Assembly (NCBI GenBank): GCA_002077045.2
Contig: KZ111154.1
Coordinates: 124,001 to 188,000 of the forward strand
From: Rachicladosporium sp. CCFEE 5018
Lineage: Eukaryota; Ascomycota; Dothideomycetes; Cladosporiales; Cladosporiaceae
Length of the DNA: 64,000 bases
Direction: 5' to 3'
Under the pieces are notes generated by a model. That model saw only the letters and a list, made by a program, of their open reading frames with translations. It did not search any database and was not told where the DNA came from. This document shows, piece after piece, positions 31,557-43,200 of this stretch. Both the position numbers and the translations under genes were made by a program. The number at the start of each line of letters is the position of its first letter. Positions within the stretch are counted from its first letter, which is position 1.

Positions 31557-33156
31557 TTAGTAAGTGTACCTGAAGCCCTCCCTTGCCTCAAGCAACACCT
31601 TCCCTGCCCTCTGCCTCCGATTCGCAAACCAGAAGCCCATCGTGAACAGCCCCACAACTCCTAAAATCACCAAATGACTCCCAATCGAAATCCACACTGC
31701 AGTCGTATACCTCGGTGCCTCCTTCTGCCTGACTATATAACTCCCCGCGATGCCTCCAGCACCATTGAAAGCCGTTACAGTAGCAGCAGTGAAAGCCCTC
31801 TTCCACTGCCCAGCCACGTTATTGGCCTGATACGCCGATAGCGCCGCCCAATTCGATATGTAAGCCCCAGTGGCTAGATAAACGCCGATGTATCGTGCAG
31901 TGGTGTCGCTAGCGAAGCCCAATAAACAGAATCCGAGAATGAGACAGAGCGAGTTGAAAGCTATGATGGGTCCGCGGGTATTGTAGCGGTCGCCTATGAA
32001 AGATGAGAGGAGGACGGGAATGACGGCGTAGTAGTAGGGTGGCGCAGACAGGAGGATCGCTTTGTCGGAAGAGAAGCCCATGCCATTCTGAAGGATTATG
32101 GGGAGGAAGTAAGACAGCGAGGTTGAAACAAGGTTGAGAGCGAAGAACAAAATTGCAAATCCGTAGATCTTGATGTCTCCTGCGTGCCTCAAGACAGCGT
32201 ACCAGGTGAACGGCTCAGCTTCGACGTCCTTGCGATCGCGCTGAATGCGGGAGACTGCGAGCTTCTGCTCCTCAGGCGTAAGGAAGTACAGAGAATTTTG
32301 CGCGTTCTCAGGGAAGTCGATGATCGAGGCTCGGGTCAATAGGCCGAATATACAGGCTATGAGACCCTGGACTAGGAACATGTACTGCCAGCCTTTCAGT
32401 CCACCACGACCATTGAGCTTATTGAGGCCAAAGTTCACGATGCTGCCCGTGGCGAGGATAATGACTTGGCCGGATTGCAGGAAAGCAAAGCGAACCTGCT
32501 GCTCCTTGCGTGGATACCAGGAGCTTATAAGTAGTGTCAGGCCTGGGTAGACTCCTGACATGGCCATGCCTAGGAGGACGCGAAGAGCGATCATCTGCTT
32601 CCATGTCGTGACGAAAGCAGTACACATTGTGATCAAGCCGAAGGAGAAAGTGATGATGGGAAACCATATTCGAGGCCCGAATGTACGGACTGCGATGGTG
32701 CTCGGCAGCTGGAAGGCAATGCTCGCGATCGTGAAGATGAAGATACTGATTGAGTAGCGGTTGCCTGTGAGGTCCAAGTCGGTAATCATGGAGGTCACTG
32801 AGGCGGAGGAGATGACGCCGCTATCAAGTAAATTGAGCGAGCACAGAACTCCCTACTCGTTTCATTAGAATCAAGAGTGCCTCGTAGCGTTTCCAAGTTC
32901 GTCGGATAACGTGATATTAAGACGAAGAACCGAGATATGGCGAACAACTCACGGCAATCGTGCAGAGCCTGAGGTCGACCTTGAGGCGCAGCCGTCGCTC
33001 GAGGGCCTTCTCATCATCTGTCAAGTCCTCGCGACGGTCGTCGTCTTCATCAGTGGATCCATTGGGTACCTCAGTATGGCCATGGGCTATTGCCTTCTTT
33101 GGCGAGGGCGGGGGCGATGGCACCAGAGGCTCCGAGTGCGAGTTGTCCGCCATCAT
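31557..33156 (-). CDS. MFS transporter, allantoate permease (Dal5) family
   Basis: Proton-coupled anion importer family whose known members carry allantoate, nicotinate, pantothenate and similar organic acids. Model: complement(join(31557..32852, 32953..33156)), 499 aa. The soluble N-terminus ends LERRLRLKVDLRLCTIA, the family lead-in. The intron 32853-32952 (GTGAGT...GAGTAG, phase 0) joins GVLCSLNLLDSGVISSASV. Twelve spans follow, with RVLLGMAMSGVYPGLTLLIS, WYPRKEQQVRFAF, the central loop and NNVAGQWKRAFTAATV, all typical of the anion:cation symporter family. Oddity: the usual DR(V/T)NIGNA motif of TM1 is replaced by LNLLDSGVIS, so substrate specificity may differ. An AGATAA site (minus strand) at 33452-33457 lies about 300 bp upstream. 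Confidence 0.88.
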
Positions 33157-33762
33157 GAATCGTCAATGTCTTTGGTCCCGTCGAGATGGGCGCCAAAAGC
33201 CATGACAAGGATGCTACATGATGTCTAGCAATGAAGCAGTCCTTTGGTCGTTCTAGCCGTTTCGACTTTCCGTAGAGTGGGGCAAAGTTATGGGCTGGCA
33301 CAGTTGGACAAAGTGCATCCACCGGAATCACGACATTTCACTATGCGATATCGCATCGGAATTTCTCCAGGCACTCGAGGTGCTGATGATTCTGACATGT
33401 GACTCGATTGGCTACAGAGTAGTCACAGGACCACATGCCTGAGCGTGGCCATTATCTACACCCTCTCCGATCTCCAACACGCATTCATTCTGTCGTCGTC
33501 TCACATTGCCCGTCGTTCAAAGTCGTGTACAATGCAGCCATAAACAGTCATAAAGTCCATAAGATCATGCCTTGCTAAACATCAAGTCGTAAGTATGCCG
33601 TCCACGTCGTCGTTTTCCATGCTGGGTATCGCTCGATCGCTCGTCTTCGTGTAATCTCCCATCCTCCATACATGCATGCAGTCTCTCGTCGTTCAAGGTC
33701 GTGTACAAAGGAAACAAATATATTATAGCCGAAATCGTCAATTTGTTCAAGTCGAGGCCAGA
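33157..33762. other. Spacer with a 22-bp direct repeat
   Basis: About 600 bp holding the MFS promoter and the 3' end of the bZIP gene. CGTCGTTCAAaGTCGTGTAC... at 33511-33532 recurs as CGTCGTTCAAgGTCGTGTAC... at 33687-33708 (22 bp, one mismatch). Nothing else was recognised. Confidence 0.5.
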
Positions 33763-35896
33763 TCATGACTCGACCTTGTGTGCCATCTCCCGATCTCTCC
33801 TCTCCCTATCTCTGACCATCTCTCGGAATTGTCTTACGACGTGCGCGGGAATCTGATCAAATAGCAGACTTCGTGTCCAGACTTCCGCTTGACTGCCATC
33901 GGCAGCTGTAGGCTGTACGAGTGCGTCGGCTAGCGTCCGTTGCTGTGTTGTTGGCTGATGATCTGACAGATCGTACTCCACGTCTTCACCCGATAGAGCG
34001 GCGTACTGCGCCGGCGTCAGAGCGAAAGCCGCGTCAATCTCTTGCTGCTTTGACGGGGTGATGAGGCGGTGCTGCAGATTGTCCAGTCCACTCGTGGGAT
34101 GATGCGAAGGGAAGGGCTCACGGGGCTGAGGATGCGATGGTGCGCCGGCGTTCTGTCGACTCGTTGGCACGGCGCCTGCATTGGCTTCCTGGAGCAAGTT
34201 GCTCAGTACCGCAGGCGCGGCGGCGCGGACCTCGGACGTGATCGGAAGGTCTGATGTTGATATCGTCGCCGGGCGAGATGCCACGAAGGCGCCGCAGAGG
34301 AGGAGCATGAAGAGCAAGCCTGATGCGAGAGGCTGCTGAGCATCGTCCACTGCCTTCTTCGGCAAAGGCACGATCGTACTCGATGAAGCCCTCTTCTCCA
34401 CTACAGGATGCGACTTGACCTGCTGCTCCATCGACGCAGCATGATGATCGTATCCAAAGTCCGAGTGGCTCCCTGTCAAGTCATCGAATCCCCCGAAATC
34501 CCACTCATGATGCCCAATACTCATAGCCTCCATCTCAGCGTTGAAGTCTGTGAACCCAGTACTACTAGGCGCAGCAGACATCATTGGCGCAGGACCAGCC
34601 TCGATCTGTTCAGTGAGCGCCATCAGACGCCTGCGCAAGCTTGACGTCTCCTCATTGTGTCTCATTTCCATATCCCTCTTCTCTAAGTGCATACTGTCGA
34701 TGATGTGATCAGCCTCCTGCCTGCGGTGGATCAGGATCTGACGGTCGTGAAGCAGCTGGTCCCGCTCGACGCTGAGGTCTGCGACTTGTTGTTCGAGCAT
34801 TTGCATTGTGTTGGAGTAGCTCTTCTCGCGACCTTCGAGGTCTTCGGTGTGCTTCTTCTTGCGTTGTCGTGATGCAAGGCTACGGTAATGTCAGTGACTG
34901 CCGCAAGGATAAGGCAATCAGGCAAACATACGCAGCTTCCCGATTTCTCAACAGCCTCTTCTGCTGCTTCAACTCCTTCAACATATCTTCATCCTTCGTC
35001 TTCTCAATGAGGTCGTCAATAGTATGTATATTCCGCTCCTGCGGAATATCAATACGACCGTTCTTTTTGCGAATGCCATCTCGTCGCTGGAAGTCAACCA
35101 TAGTCCGCGGTGGGCTGTTAGGTCGCATTCGCTTCAGTACAGGTCGGGCATCCCGTTCCTGCTGCGCCATGCCCATCCAATCTTGATGCGAGTGCGGCGA
35201 CATGGGTGTCTGGACTTGCGGTGCCAGGATGAAGTTCGGCTCTGGTGGTGGAGGGCCGCTGAAAATCGTTGGTGGTTGTGATGGTGGAGCATGGTTGTAG
35301 CTGGCATGCGCGCTGCCACTCCGGTGCATGTACGGCGCACCTTCGATGACTTGAGGCTGAGGCACCTCAAACCCGGGCGCAGGCGTAGCATGCCCACTCC
35401 CATGCGGCACCGACCACGAGCCGTGATGAGGCTGCTGCGGGGCATACACGGGCACATGCGACACACTGTGGTGCCTCACGAAGCCACTCGCATCTTCATG
35501 ATACTGGCCAATGAAGCCAGCCGGAGAAGATTGCTCTACCACAGGCAGTCCACCGTGATGTGTCGAATCCCAAGCATGCGGGTCCGCAGGTGACAGCACA
35601 CCAGATGAGGTGTCGAAAGAGTCCTTCCGGTACTGATGCATTGGACCTTGCATGAGATCCGCGGCCGAGTCAAAGCCAGCACCAGCCGGATCCAGAAGCT
35701 CGTCTTCGTCAAGCGTAGTGTAAGGCCGTTTAGGCTCGAGATGGTAATCTGCGTGATGGGATGAGTTGTTGGGCAGATCCGCAGAAGTGTGATTGTAGGC
35801 GAATTTCCGTCGTGCGCCGGCCTGGGCCATTGCCAGGCAGGGGTGCGTGTCAAAGCCTGTTCTTGACACAAGACACTCGTCACAAACGGTGTGCAA
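33763..35896 (-). CDS. meaB: bZIP transcription factor, MeaB-like, with hydrophobic segment
   Basis: Sequence-specific regulator resembling MeaB, a bZIP that tunes nitrogen-metabolite repression in Aspergillus and Fusarium. Model: complement(join(33763..34879, 34932..35896)), 693 aa from the first Met; a Met at 35830 (MAQAGARRKFAY) is an equally plausible start. The N-terminal half is His/Pro/Ser-rich. The basic region RLLRNREAALASRQRKKKHT is split by the intron 34880-34931 exactly inside the DNA-binding helix. A leucine zipper/coiled coil follows (about 325-400: MLEQQVADLSVERDQLL). At about 507-522 a strongly hydrophobic stretch, GLLFMLLLCGAFVAS, could span a membrane, followed by about 170 residues with an amphipathic C-terminus. 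The symbol is by family resemblance; orthology was not tested. Confidence 0.75.
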
Positions 35897-37785
35897 GTGA
35901 GGTTGAAAGCTCGAAGCGGTGTGGATAGGCGGCTGGATTCGGAAGGGTGCGAATGCCGGCTGCCCGCTGCCTTACCGCGCCAGCGACATCAAGACTTTGC
36001 TGTGGTAGACTTGGTTATGGATCGCGGCGTGGAGCGGACGCGAGGATCGGCGCGTGAATAGAGTCGAGTCGTGTTGATTGCTTGCTGCTCGTTGTCGATC
36101 AGATGTGTCGACTTTCACACGAGATGCCGACAGCAACAGCGGGGTCCAGAACTTTGGGTTACGGCGAGACGACAATCAATGCTTCTTAAGGAAGAGCGTG
36201 AAAAGCGCAGACAGGGTCACGCCGGCTCTGATAAACACACGAGAGTCATGACATGCCCTCGAATGCGAAGCAAAGCAAGAACTCGAGTATCATGTCATCA
36301 GCGGACTTGCGAGGCTAGAGCAGAGCCCGACGTCTGCGGTGCAGCAATGCCCAATCCTCATACGGGCAGAGCTTATTTGCTTGGCTGTGAGGAGCGGGCG
36401 GGCAGGAAACGGAGCCTGAAGTGTCGGGTATCGCTGCAGCAGCATGCATGAGCTAGGCGCACATGGTTGGGTGCCGTACGCTCTCGTGCATGAAGGTGCC
36501 CAAACCGTCCGTGTTTCACAGGAGGAGCAAGTTCCGGGGTCTTGCTGCCCACGAGGCGGGGATGCTTTCAGCAAGCCATGTGCTGAGTGTACAGGCCGTG
36601 ATATCCCAATGGCATCGAGATTCGTGAGGCGCTCATGGCATGTTTTGCTGATGCCGGTATTCGCGAAGCCAAGTTGCTCACGCGCCGATAGTGACACCGA
36701 GATCTTGCACGCGCGAGGCTGTCTCGAATACACACCTCGTGACACCGCTCGCGTATGCCCTGTGGTTAAAGCACACCACCTGCGACATTGATAGTTAGAA
36801 ACACGTGAGGTCGACTAATGCCACGAGGGAACATTGGTAGCCGAAGCGATCTGACTTCCCTCTCCCGGCGGGCCCGAGCGCCCATGAGCTTATATACATG
36901 TACTCATCGATGCCCAACCTCAACGCACTGCGAGGGGTGCGATCATTGTGCTTCAAGGAGAGAGCGTTGCACCCTATCGTGCAGCGCTGTAGTTCACCGC
37001 CAATTCCATGAGCGGTAGGAAGCTGAAGTTCAAGCGCCGGACAAGGTGGAACTGAATGCATCTGACCCGCCCGTCATAAAATTGGCGCGGCAGCATCAGT
37101 CAATCTCAAGCCCAGTGTTTCGCACTGCAAATGCTTCATAGCTATATAGCTCATAAACGAGACTGACGGCAGGACATCTACACCCGTCCCCGATCTATTC
37201 CTCAGACTCGGCTGATATCTGTCCCCTCAGGCAGCCGGCTCGTCGTCTCACCCGTACCTGCAGCCTTGCACCAACCATTGGCAGCTGTTGGCCCACTGAC
37301 GGACCTGCGTCGTACTCTCGTGCGAGTGCAATAAGCTGTGGAGCGGTACGTACCACTTTCAGCCCCCACACGAGCTCATAGTAGTGAGCTGCAGTGTTGC
37401 CCAAGGAGTGCAGTGCGTTCATGAGTCAGCTCACCAGGTCGGAAACAGCACTTGCAAATGTTAAGTGATGTCGATACTCGTTACTGCCGTACTTGAAAGT
37501 CGATGTGACCTTGCAGACCGATGCAGATTTTGGTCCGGTGATAGACGGTGTAGCGACCAGCATCGCAGTCGTTCTGGTATGGTCTCTCATCGCTTGCGAG
37601 TGCGAGTCGTAATCGATCGTAGCGTAATGATACCGTAGGGCTCGTCTGAGCGCATTCAGTGCGATGTCAAGTGACGTAGGATAAACCTTGCGCTGCCCTG
37701 CCAGGAGACTCGCTGCTCTACTTGGTTCCAGCCCGTCGCTCAGAGTCTTGTGCTAGGCTGTCGCTCAGGGTTTTGTATATCTGGC
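35897..37785. promoter_or_regulatory. 1.9-kb gene-free region upstream of the bZIP gene
   Basis: The longest gene-free stretch in the window. No open frame has protein-like composition. Long upstream regions are common for regulatory genes, so this is probably bZIP control DNA plus the NSA2 3' end. A short imperfect tandem repeat (GTCGCTCAGaGTCTTGT / GTCGCTCAGgGTTTTGT) lies at about 37734-37775. No RNA gene was recognised. Confidence 0.4.
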
Positions 37786-38625
37786 TCAAACGAGCAGTAC
37801 ACTACGAATCATCAGTAATGCACTTACTTTCGCACATCACAGCAGGAGAACTCACGCATTCACACACCCATCATTCTCACAGTTGTTCGTAATTTGCGCC
37901 CATCGTCCCCACACCACCTTACCACCTGCCGTCACCAATCCCAACTCACTAACATTGACCTCGATAATCGTACCCTTCGTCAACACACCCAGCTGCGTGT
38001 ACATCGGATTTTGCGGGTTCTTCTTCACACTGATGATCGGCAATTGCACCGTGACACCCAGCTCCGGGTGCGTGACATTGCACTTCTTGTATCGTAGACC
38101 CATGGGCCGGATGAAGCGCTCGTATTTCACCGGGCGACGAGTAAAGTCTGGGCCGACGAAAGTGGGTTTGGTGATCATGCGTTTCCAGGACTTTTTCGCA
38201 GTCTTTTTGCCGGTCTTGACGACTTTGAACATTTCCTCCTCAGCTATGCCACGGACCTTTGGCAGTGGCACAGAGAACTTCGCAGCCTTCTCATTCCGCT
38301 TGTTCTTGATCGCTGAGCTGAGAGCCTTCGCGTTGCCTTGATTACTGCGATCAAGCAAGTATGAAGGCAAAGGTGTCGTAGACGGTGCAGCAGGCTCGTT
38401 GGACTTCACATTCTTCTCCTCTTGTTGCCGGATCTGATTCTTCATCTGAATCTTCTCCTTCCGCCGTGTCTCCTGGTAGAGCTTCGCGCGCAGACCGCGG
38501 TAATTTTGGGCTTTCTTAGAGGCATGATGGCCTTCGCGGGCGGTGCGTTTCCGAGTGCGCTCCTCATGGTCTAGACGCTTACCATGCTGCTTGGTGAAGC
38601 GCTCGATGTACTCGTTTTGAGGCAT
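37786..38625 (-). CDS. NSA2: Ribosome biogenesis protein Nsa2
   Basis: Nucleolar assembly factor of the pre-60S particle, needed for 27S pre-rRNA processing. Model: complement(join(37786..37801, 37857..38625)) with the first exon ending at 37856 or 37857; phase requires 37856, giving 261 aa, the exact family length. It opens MPQNEYIERFTKQHGKRLDH, has a basic coiled middle (RGLRAKLYQETRRKEKIQMK) and the S8e-like barrel at the C-terminus (LGVTVQLPIISVKKNPQNPM, QLGVLTKGTIIEVNVSELG). A 16-nt terminal exon supplies the last residues so that the protein ends NAVLLV. The intron has GTGAGT and CGTAG sites. Head-to-head with the mitochondrial ribosomal gene, about 190 bp apart. Confidence 0.94.
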
Positions 38626-38813
38626 CTTGAGCTGCTATGAGGTAGATCTGTCGTGGTATAAAGGTGAAGATGACGAAGAGTTCTGCGGCAAATGCAAGTC
38701 TCAAACATGAAATCTTGGCGCTTTGACTTTCCCACGGGAGTACCCGCTCGAGATGTGGACTGCGAACTCGAGCAGTTGCATTGGAGACATCTTCCCAGTA
38801 TCAACATATCGCC

Positions 38814-39581
38814 ATGGCCGCCTCACTGCTCCACGTCGTCAAGCGCTCCACCCTATCCTCGCGCAACTCCGTCCCACCGACCTTCCTCTTGCCCTGGACC
38901 GCCACCCTCACCACAAGCACCCAGTCCACCACTCCCGATCTCCCGCCCTCAAGCCTCCTTCCCCCGAAGACCTCTCAAGCCGCAGTTCTGACTCTTCGCT
39001 CATCTACCGCAATCCACCAATCATACCCGACACCCTCTCACACCGCGCGAAAATCCTCACCATCCCTTACCACCCTCCTCCCCGCCCTCCGCGCTCAAAC
39101 CCCCCACTACATCCAAGCCCACATCCACGGGAAACCCTACCTCCTCACTCCCGGCGACACATTACGTCTACCCTTTCGCATGCCCGGCGTCGAGCCCGGA
39201 GACATCTTGCGCTTGGACCGTGCGACGCTGTACGGCTCAAGGGATTACACACTCAAACCACCCGCGCCAACGCCGATGCTGCGAAGTCCGGCTTCCGCGT
39301 TCGGGAGACAGACGCAGGAGATTGAGGGAGGTGGAGGGGTAGAGGCGGGCATGGCGCCGCACTTCATCCCGCACATCGCGAAGGGGAAGGTGACGTATCT
39401 GGACGAAGGGTTGTTTGTTTGTCGGGCTGTGGTCATGGGCGTTGAGAGCGAGCCGATGAGAGTCATGGAGAAGACGAAGCGCCGGCAGAGGCATGTGAAG
39501 AGGGTGACGAGCAAAGGTGCTTTCACTATACTCAGGATCAGGGAGGTGAGATTAAGGGGAGAAGGGGAGGCGGACGAGTGA
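38814..39581 (+). CDS. MRPL49: Mitochondrial large-subunit ribosomal protein bL21m
   Basis: Nuclear-encoded mitoribosome protein. Single exon, 255 aa, from the ATG at 38814 (gccATGG) rather than the upstream in-frame Met at 38781. The Arg/Ser/Thr-rich N-terminus (MAASLLHVVKRSTLSSRNS) looks like a mitochondrial presequence. The L21 fold begins near residue 90 (YIQAHIHGKPYLLTPGDTLR) and continues PGVEPGDILRLDRATLYGSR. The final part VKRVTSKGAFTILRIREVRL matches the bL21 C-terminal strand. It shares a promoter with NSA2, so one cytosolic and one mitochondrial ribosome gene are paired. Confidence 0.88.
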   Translation: MAASLLHVVKRSTLSSRNSVPPTFLLPWTATLTTSTQSTTPDLPPSSLLPPKTSQAAVLTLRSSTAIHQSYPTPSHTARKSSPSLTTLLPALRAQTPHYIQAHIHGKPYLLTPGDTLRLPFRMPGVEPGDILRLDRATLYGSRDYTLKPPAPTPMLRSPASAFGRQTQEIEGGGGVEAGMAPHFIPHIAKGKVTYLDEGLFVCRAVVMGVESEPMRVMEKTKRRQRHVKRVTSKGAFTILRIREVRLRGEGEADE

Positions 39582-40245
39582 ATGCGGTTCAGCATGAGAT
39601 TTCAAGGATGCTTGCGCGGGACAGAAGCACTGCTGCTTCGCGTCAAAGAGTGCTGGCGAAGCAGGTGGGAGTGCTCTGACCACGGTTAGCACGGCAGTAC
39701 AGAGCAACTTCAGCGAAGCACGTGTTGCTCTTGTCGACCAGACGGCGCACCGGAAAACAGCGGCAGTCGATGTTGCCGACTGACTGTGACAGCGACTACG
39801 CGCAAAGGCCCTAAGGAGCAAATTGCGCGCGCAGCGCGTAGTGTTACAGACTCGGAGAGAGCGTCGCATTTACAGGCTTGGACCCGTCAATTGTGGAAGA
39901 AAGCACCCCAAATAGGTGATCATTTGCGAGCTGATGGTTAGAGATCGAGGGAACTGCATGTTCGCACACGTGAAATAACCGGGGAAGGAGCGATCACGCC
40001 ATGTAAAATCAGAAATGTAGTATATGCTCGACATCCTTTGAAAGATGGTACAGTCATGGCGATTTCAGTGCTATGCTACAATGATTCTATGGCTCTTCAT
40101 TGTACAAGCCAGAGCGGAAATGCTCGCTACAATCTGCTATCGCCTTCCCACAAATGCCGATGCCCACGCTGAATGCCGCCAGCGCCATGCTCATGCTCAC
40201 AATCCCATCTTTCTCACTCATATCCACAAGCTGCTCAAAGGCATA
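39582..40245. other. Convergent spacer between bL21m and RAD53 genes
   Basis: About 660 bp, 3' UTRs expected. No feature was recognised. Confidence 0.4.
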
Positions 40246-43200
40246 CTACACCATCTCGGTCTTCGCAAGCTTGAACGGCTCGCCAAAAACTTCCCTCTTC
40301 TCCGTCTTAGCTGAACCTGCGTGCCCCCCAAACGCAGCGATCTCGCGCGAGAATTGCTTTCCCTCCTCCCCAGCACCTTTCCCGGCATCCGCGCGAATCT
40401 CTTTGAAAGTCTCCTCACCTACGGGTCTACCGGCTTTGCCTTCGCCCTGATGCAGCTCAACCACAAAGCTCAGCCCAGGCTTACCCTTCGATTCCTTGAG
40501 AATCTCAATCACGTCGCCGGTGTAGATCCGCCCGTAGTAGTACGTCCCATCGGCTTCGGGTCTGTGGAGCGGGATGCCGTTGACGCGGAGGCCGGTGCGT
40601 GATTCGGTTGAGAGCATGCAGTGGAGATTGGGGAGTTTGGTCCAGGCGTCTGGGTCTGTGGAATCGATAGGGTTGGGGAGCTTGTTGGCAGGTTTGGGAG
40701 GTGGAGCGTGCCATTTGAATATCATCGCTCGCTTTGCTACGCGCACATCTTCGCGGTGAGGGTAGACGTGCGTGTTATTCAGGGCGCGGCCCCAGTGAGC
40801 TTCTTGGGTTGTCAATATCAGAGGCTCGGTATAGAAGCTGCCGGGCAGGGGAACGAGCTTTCCGAGTCGGGGAGGCGGTTTGCGGAACTGTGACTGAGGG
40901 AGCGGAGGCGAAGTATCTTCGGCGACGTCTTCCTGGGTTGTCTCGGAACTTGCAGAGGCACCTTCAAGGTAGCTGATCTGTTCTGGTCTCACATCTTCAG
41001 GTTTGACTTCGTCTAGAGACTTCGAGGAGACGAGATAGCGAGGTTGGACTAGGAAGTCGTGCCCGCTAGCGCGCGATGCGTACTCCAGATTGTGTGTGTT
41101 GGGATCACTGGAGTCGTAGAAGATCGAGGGTGGGAACTCCATCTGGATCTGACGACTGAACACTCGCTGTGGTGTCGGTCTCACTGGACTGAAGGCTTTG
41201 GGCTGTGCTGGCCGAGGCGTGATCTCGTTCGGCGTATTCTGCTCGATCTCTTGTACAGGCGTGGTGGGCTCGTTGACGTCCCCACCAGGTGAGCTTCCAG
41301 AGTGATTAGGAGAGTCCATGTGCAAGTCGCGCACCATGGACTCTGCGCCCATCAAGCTGGCTGACGCGACTGCGCCATCGTCGTGTGCAAGATGAGCGCT
41401 GTGATGTGATCCGCCTGAGCTCGAGCTTCGGCTTTCCATGGAGTCCAATGCTGGGTGCTGCCGGTTGCCAAAGACACTGGAGCTATCCAGCGCAGACTGA
41501 CTGATCTCACCAAACAATTTGGGCTGCGCCGGCATTGCAGAAGCGACTGCGGCAGGCGCTGCTTGGTCCATGATGGGTATGTGATCGAACAAGACCTCCA
41601 GACTTGAGCCTATCAGCGGGCCCTCTCGGTCACGATACGCGAACGCTTCAGACTTGAAGCGCTTTGACTGCCTCGGATCAAAGAATTGGATGTCGCCCGA
41701 GTGCAAGCTGACTTCGCTCACTTGGTCGTCTTCCTCTTCGCCGATACTGAGCTGCGACATATCTGGCTGCTCGGCAAGCTCAAGCTCATGCTCTTCGTCA
41801 ATGACCGCCAGGCCATCAGCGAAGTCCAACGCACCTTCCACTACGATACGCTCGTCGCCAAACCAAGGGTGACTCAAACAGTATGCCGGCGTAGGCCGCA
41901 CAGCAGGGTCTGTGTTGAGCATTTCCATGAGTAAAGCAACAACGTAGTCCGAAACCCCTTGCTTCGTCAAATCCGCCGGATCAAGTGGCGTCATCATGAT
42001 CTTGTCAAACATGCCTTTGCCGGTGTTATCGGCAACGCCTTCGAAGGGAGGCTTGACGCAGAGGGAAAACCATAGCACAGCACCGTATGACCAGATGTCG
42101 ACGGACTGGCTGTAGCTATGGAATCTATTTGTGGGCGCATTGCGGTTCCAGTGTGGTCGCTTCTTGTTGCCAGCAACGTGCGCATCATAGTGTGGAAACA
42201 CTTCGGGAGCACAGTATAGTAGCGTGCCGCAGAACGTCTTGAGGAAAGTGTCCTCATTGTCTTTGACGATCTTGGACAAGCCGAAGTCGGAAAGCTTGAT
42301 GGTGAAGTTATCGGGATCAAGGTCGGCGATCAAGATGTTGTCAGGCTTGATGTCGCGATGTGTGATCTTCTTCTTATGAAGATAGTCGAGCGCATCGAAG
42401 ACCTGAGCAGACATCTTCCGGCCGAGATCCTCAGGTATGGGCTCAGGTGGACCAGGACTGCGGTGAAGGTATTGCTGAAGGTCACCACATGGCACAAACT
42501 CCATGATGATGTAAAGATGGTGTCCAACGTCTTGATACTCAACGTACTGCACAACGTTCTCATGCTGAATAGCCTTCATGATCTGCATCTCGTTGTTGAC
42601 CTTGCGATCAAGCACGCCGTTCTTCATGAAGCGTCGTTTCTCGAGTTCTTTCGCTGCGTAGAGCTGGCCGTCGTTCTTGGTAGCGATTTGGTAGACTGTG
42701 GCAAAGGCACCCTTGCCGATCTGACCAACGACATTGTATTTCTCGCCACCACTCCAGTGCATACCGAAGTGCTTGTTCGTTAGTCCCATCTTCTGCGGTC
42801 CGGAGTGATGTGTCTCATTGGCAGGTCTGAGTCGTCGAGCGACATCGTTCGGTGCCACATCTTGTGCCCGAGCGACGGCAAGTGCCATGTTGTGGACATA
42901 AGCAATAAGCTTCGACTGATGCTCTTGCTCGTGGCCCTCCCTGTTCGGAATGCGGACAATGAACTTGACCACTTCCTCTGCCTTTGGCGACAAGATCTGG
43001 ATGATGGAACCTGGCGTAAGCATCCGCGTTTGGGCCCGAGCCTGGTCCTTGCTGCGGAGCACCACGTCGTCTACGACAGTACCGTTTGTAGACAGATCCT
43101 CCAGCATCAGGGACCCAGACTCATTGATAAAGATCCGAAAATGGACATTACTGACTCGCTTGATCGTATCCGTATCAACCACGATGTCACAGACCGTAGC

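Noticed and set aside
35897..37785. A protein-coding gene in the 1.9-kb gap
   Set aside because: The open frames on both strands are short, Arg/Ser/Cys-biased and lack splice-compatible continuation.
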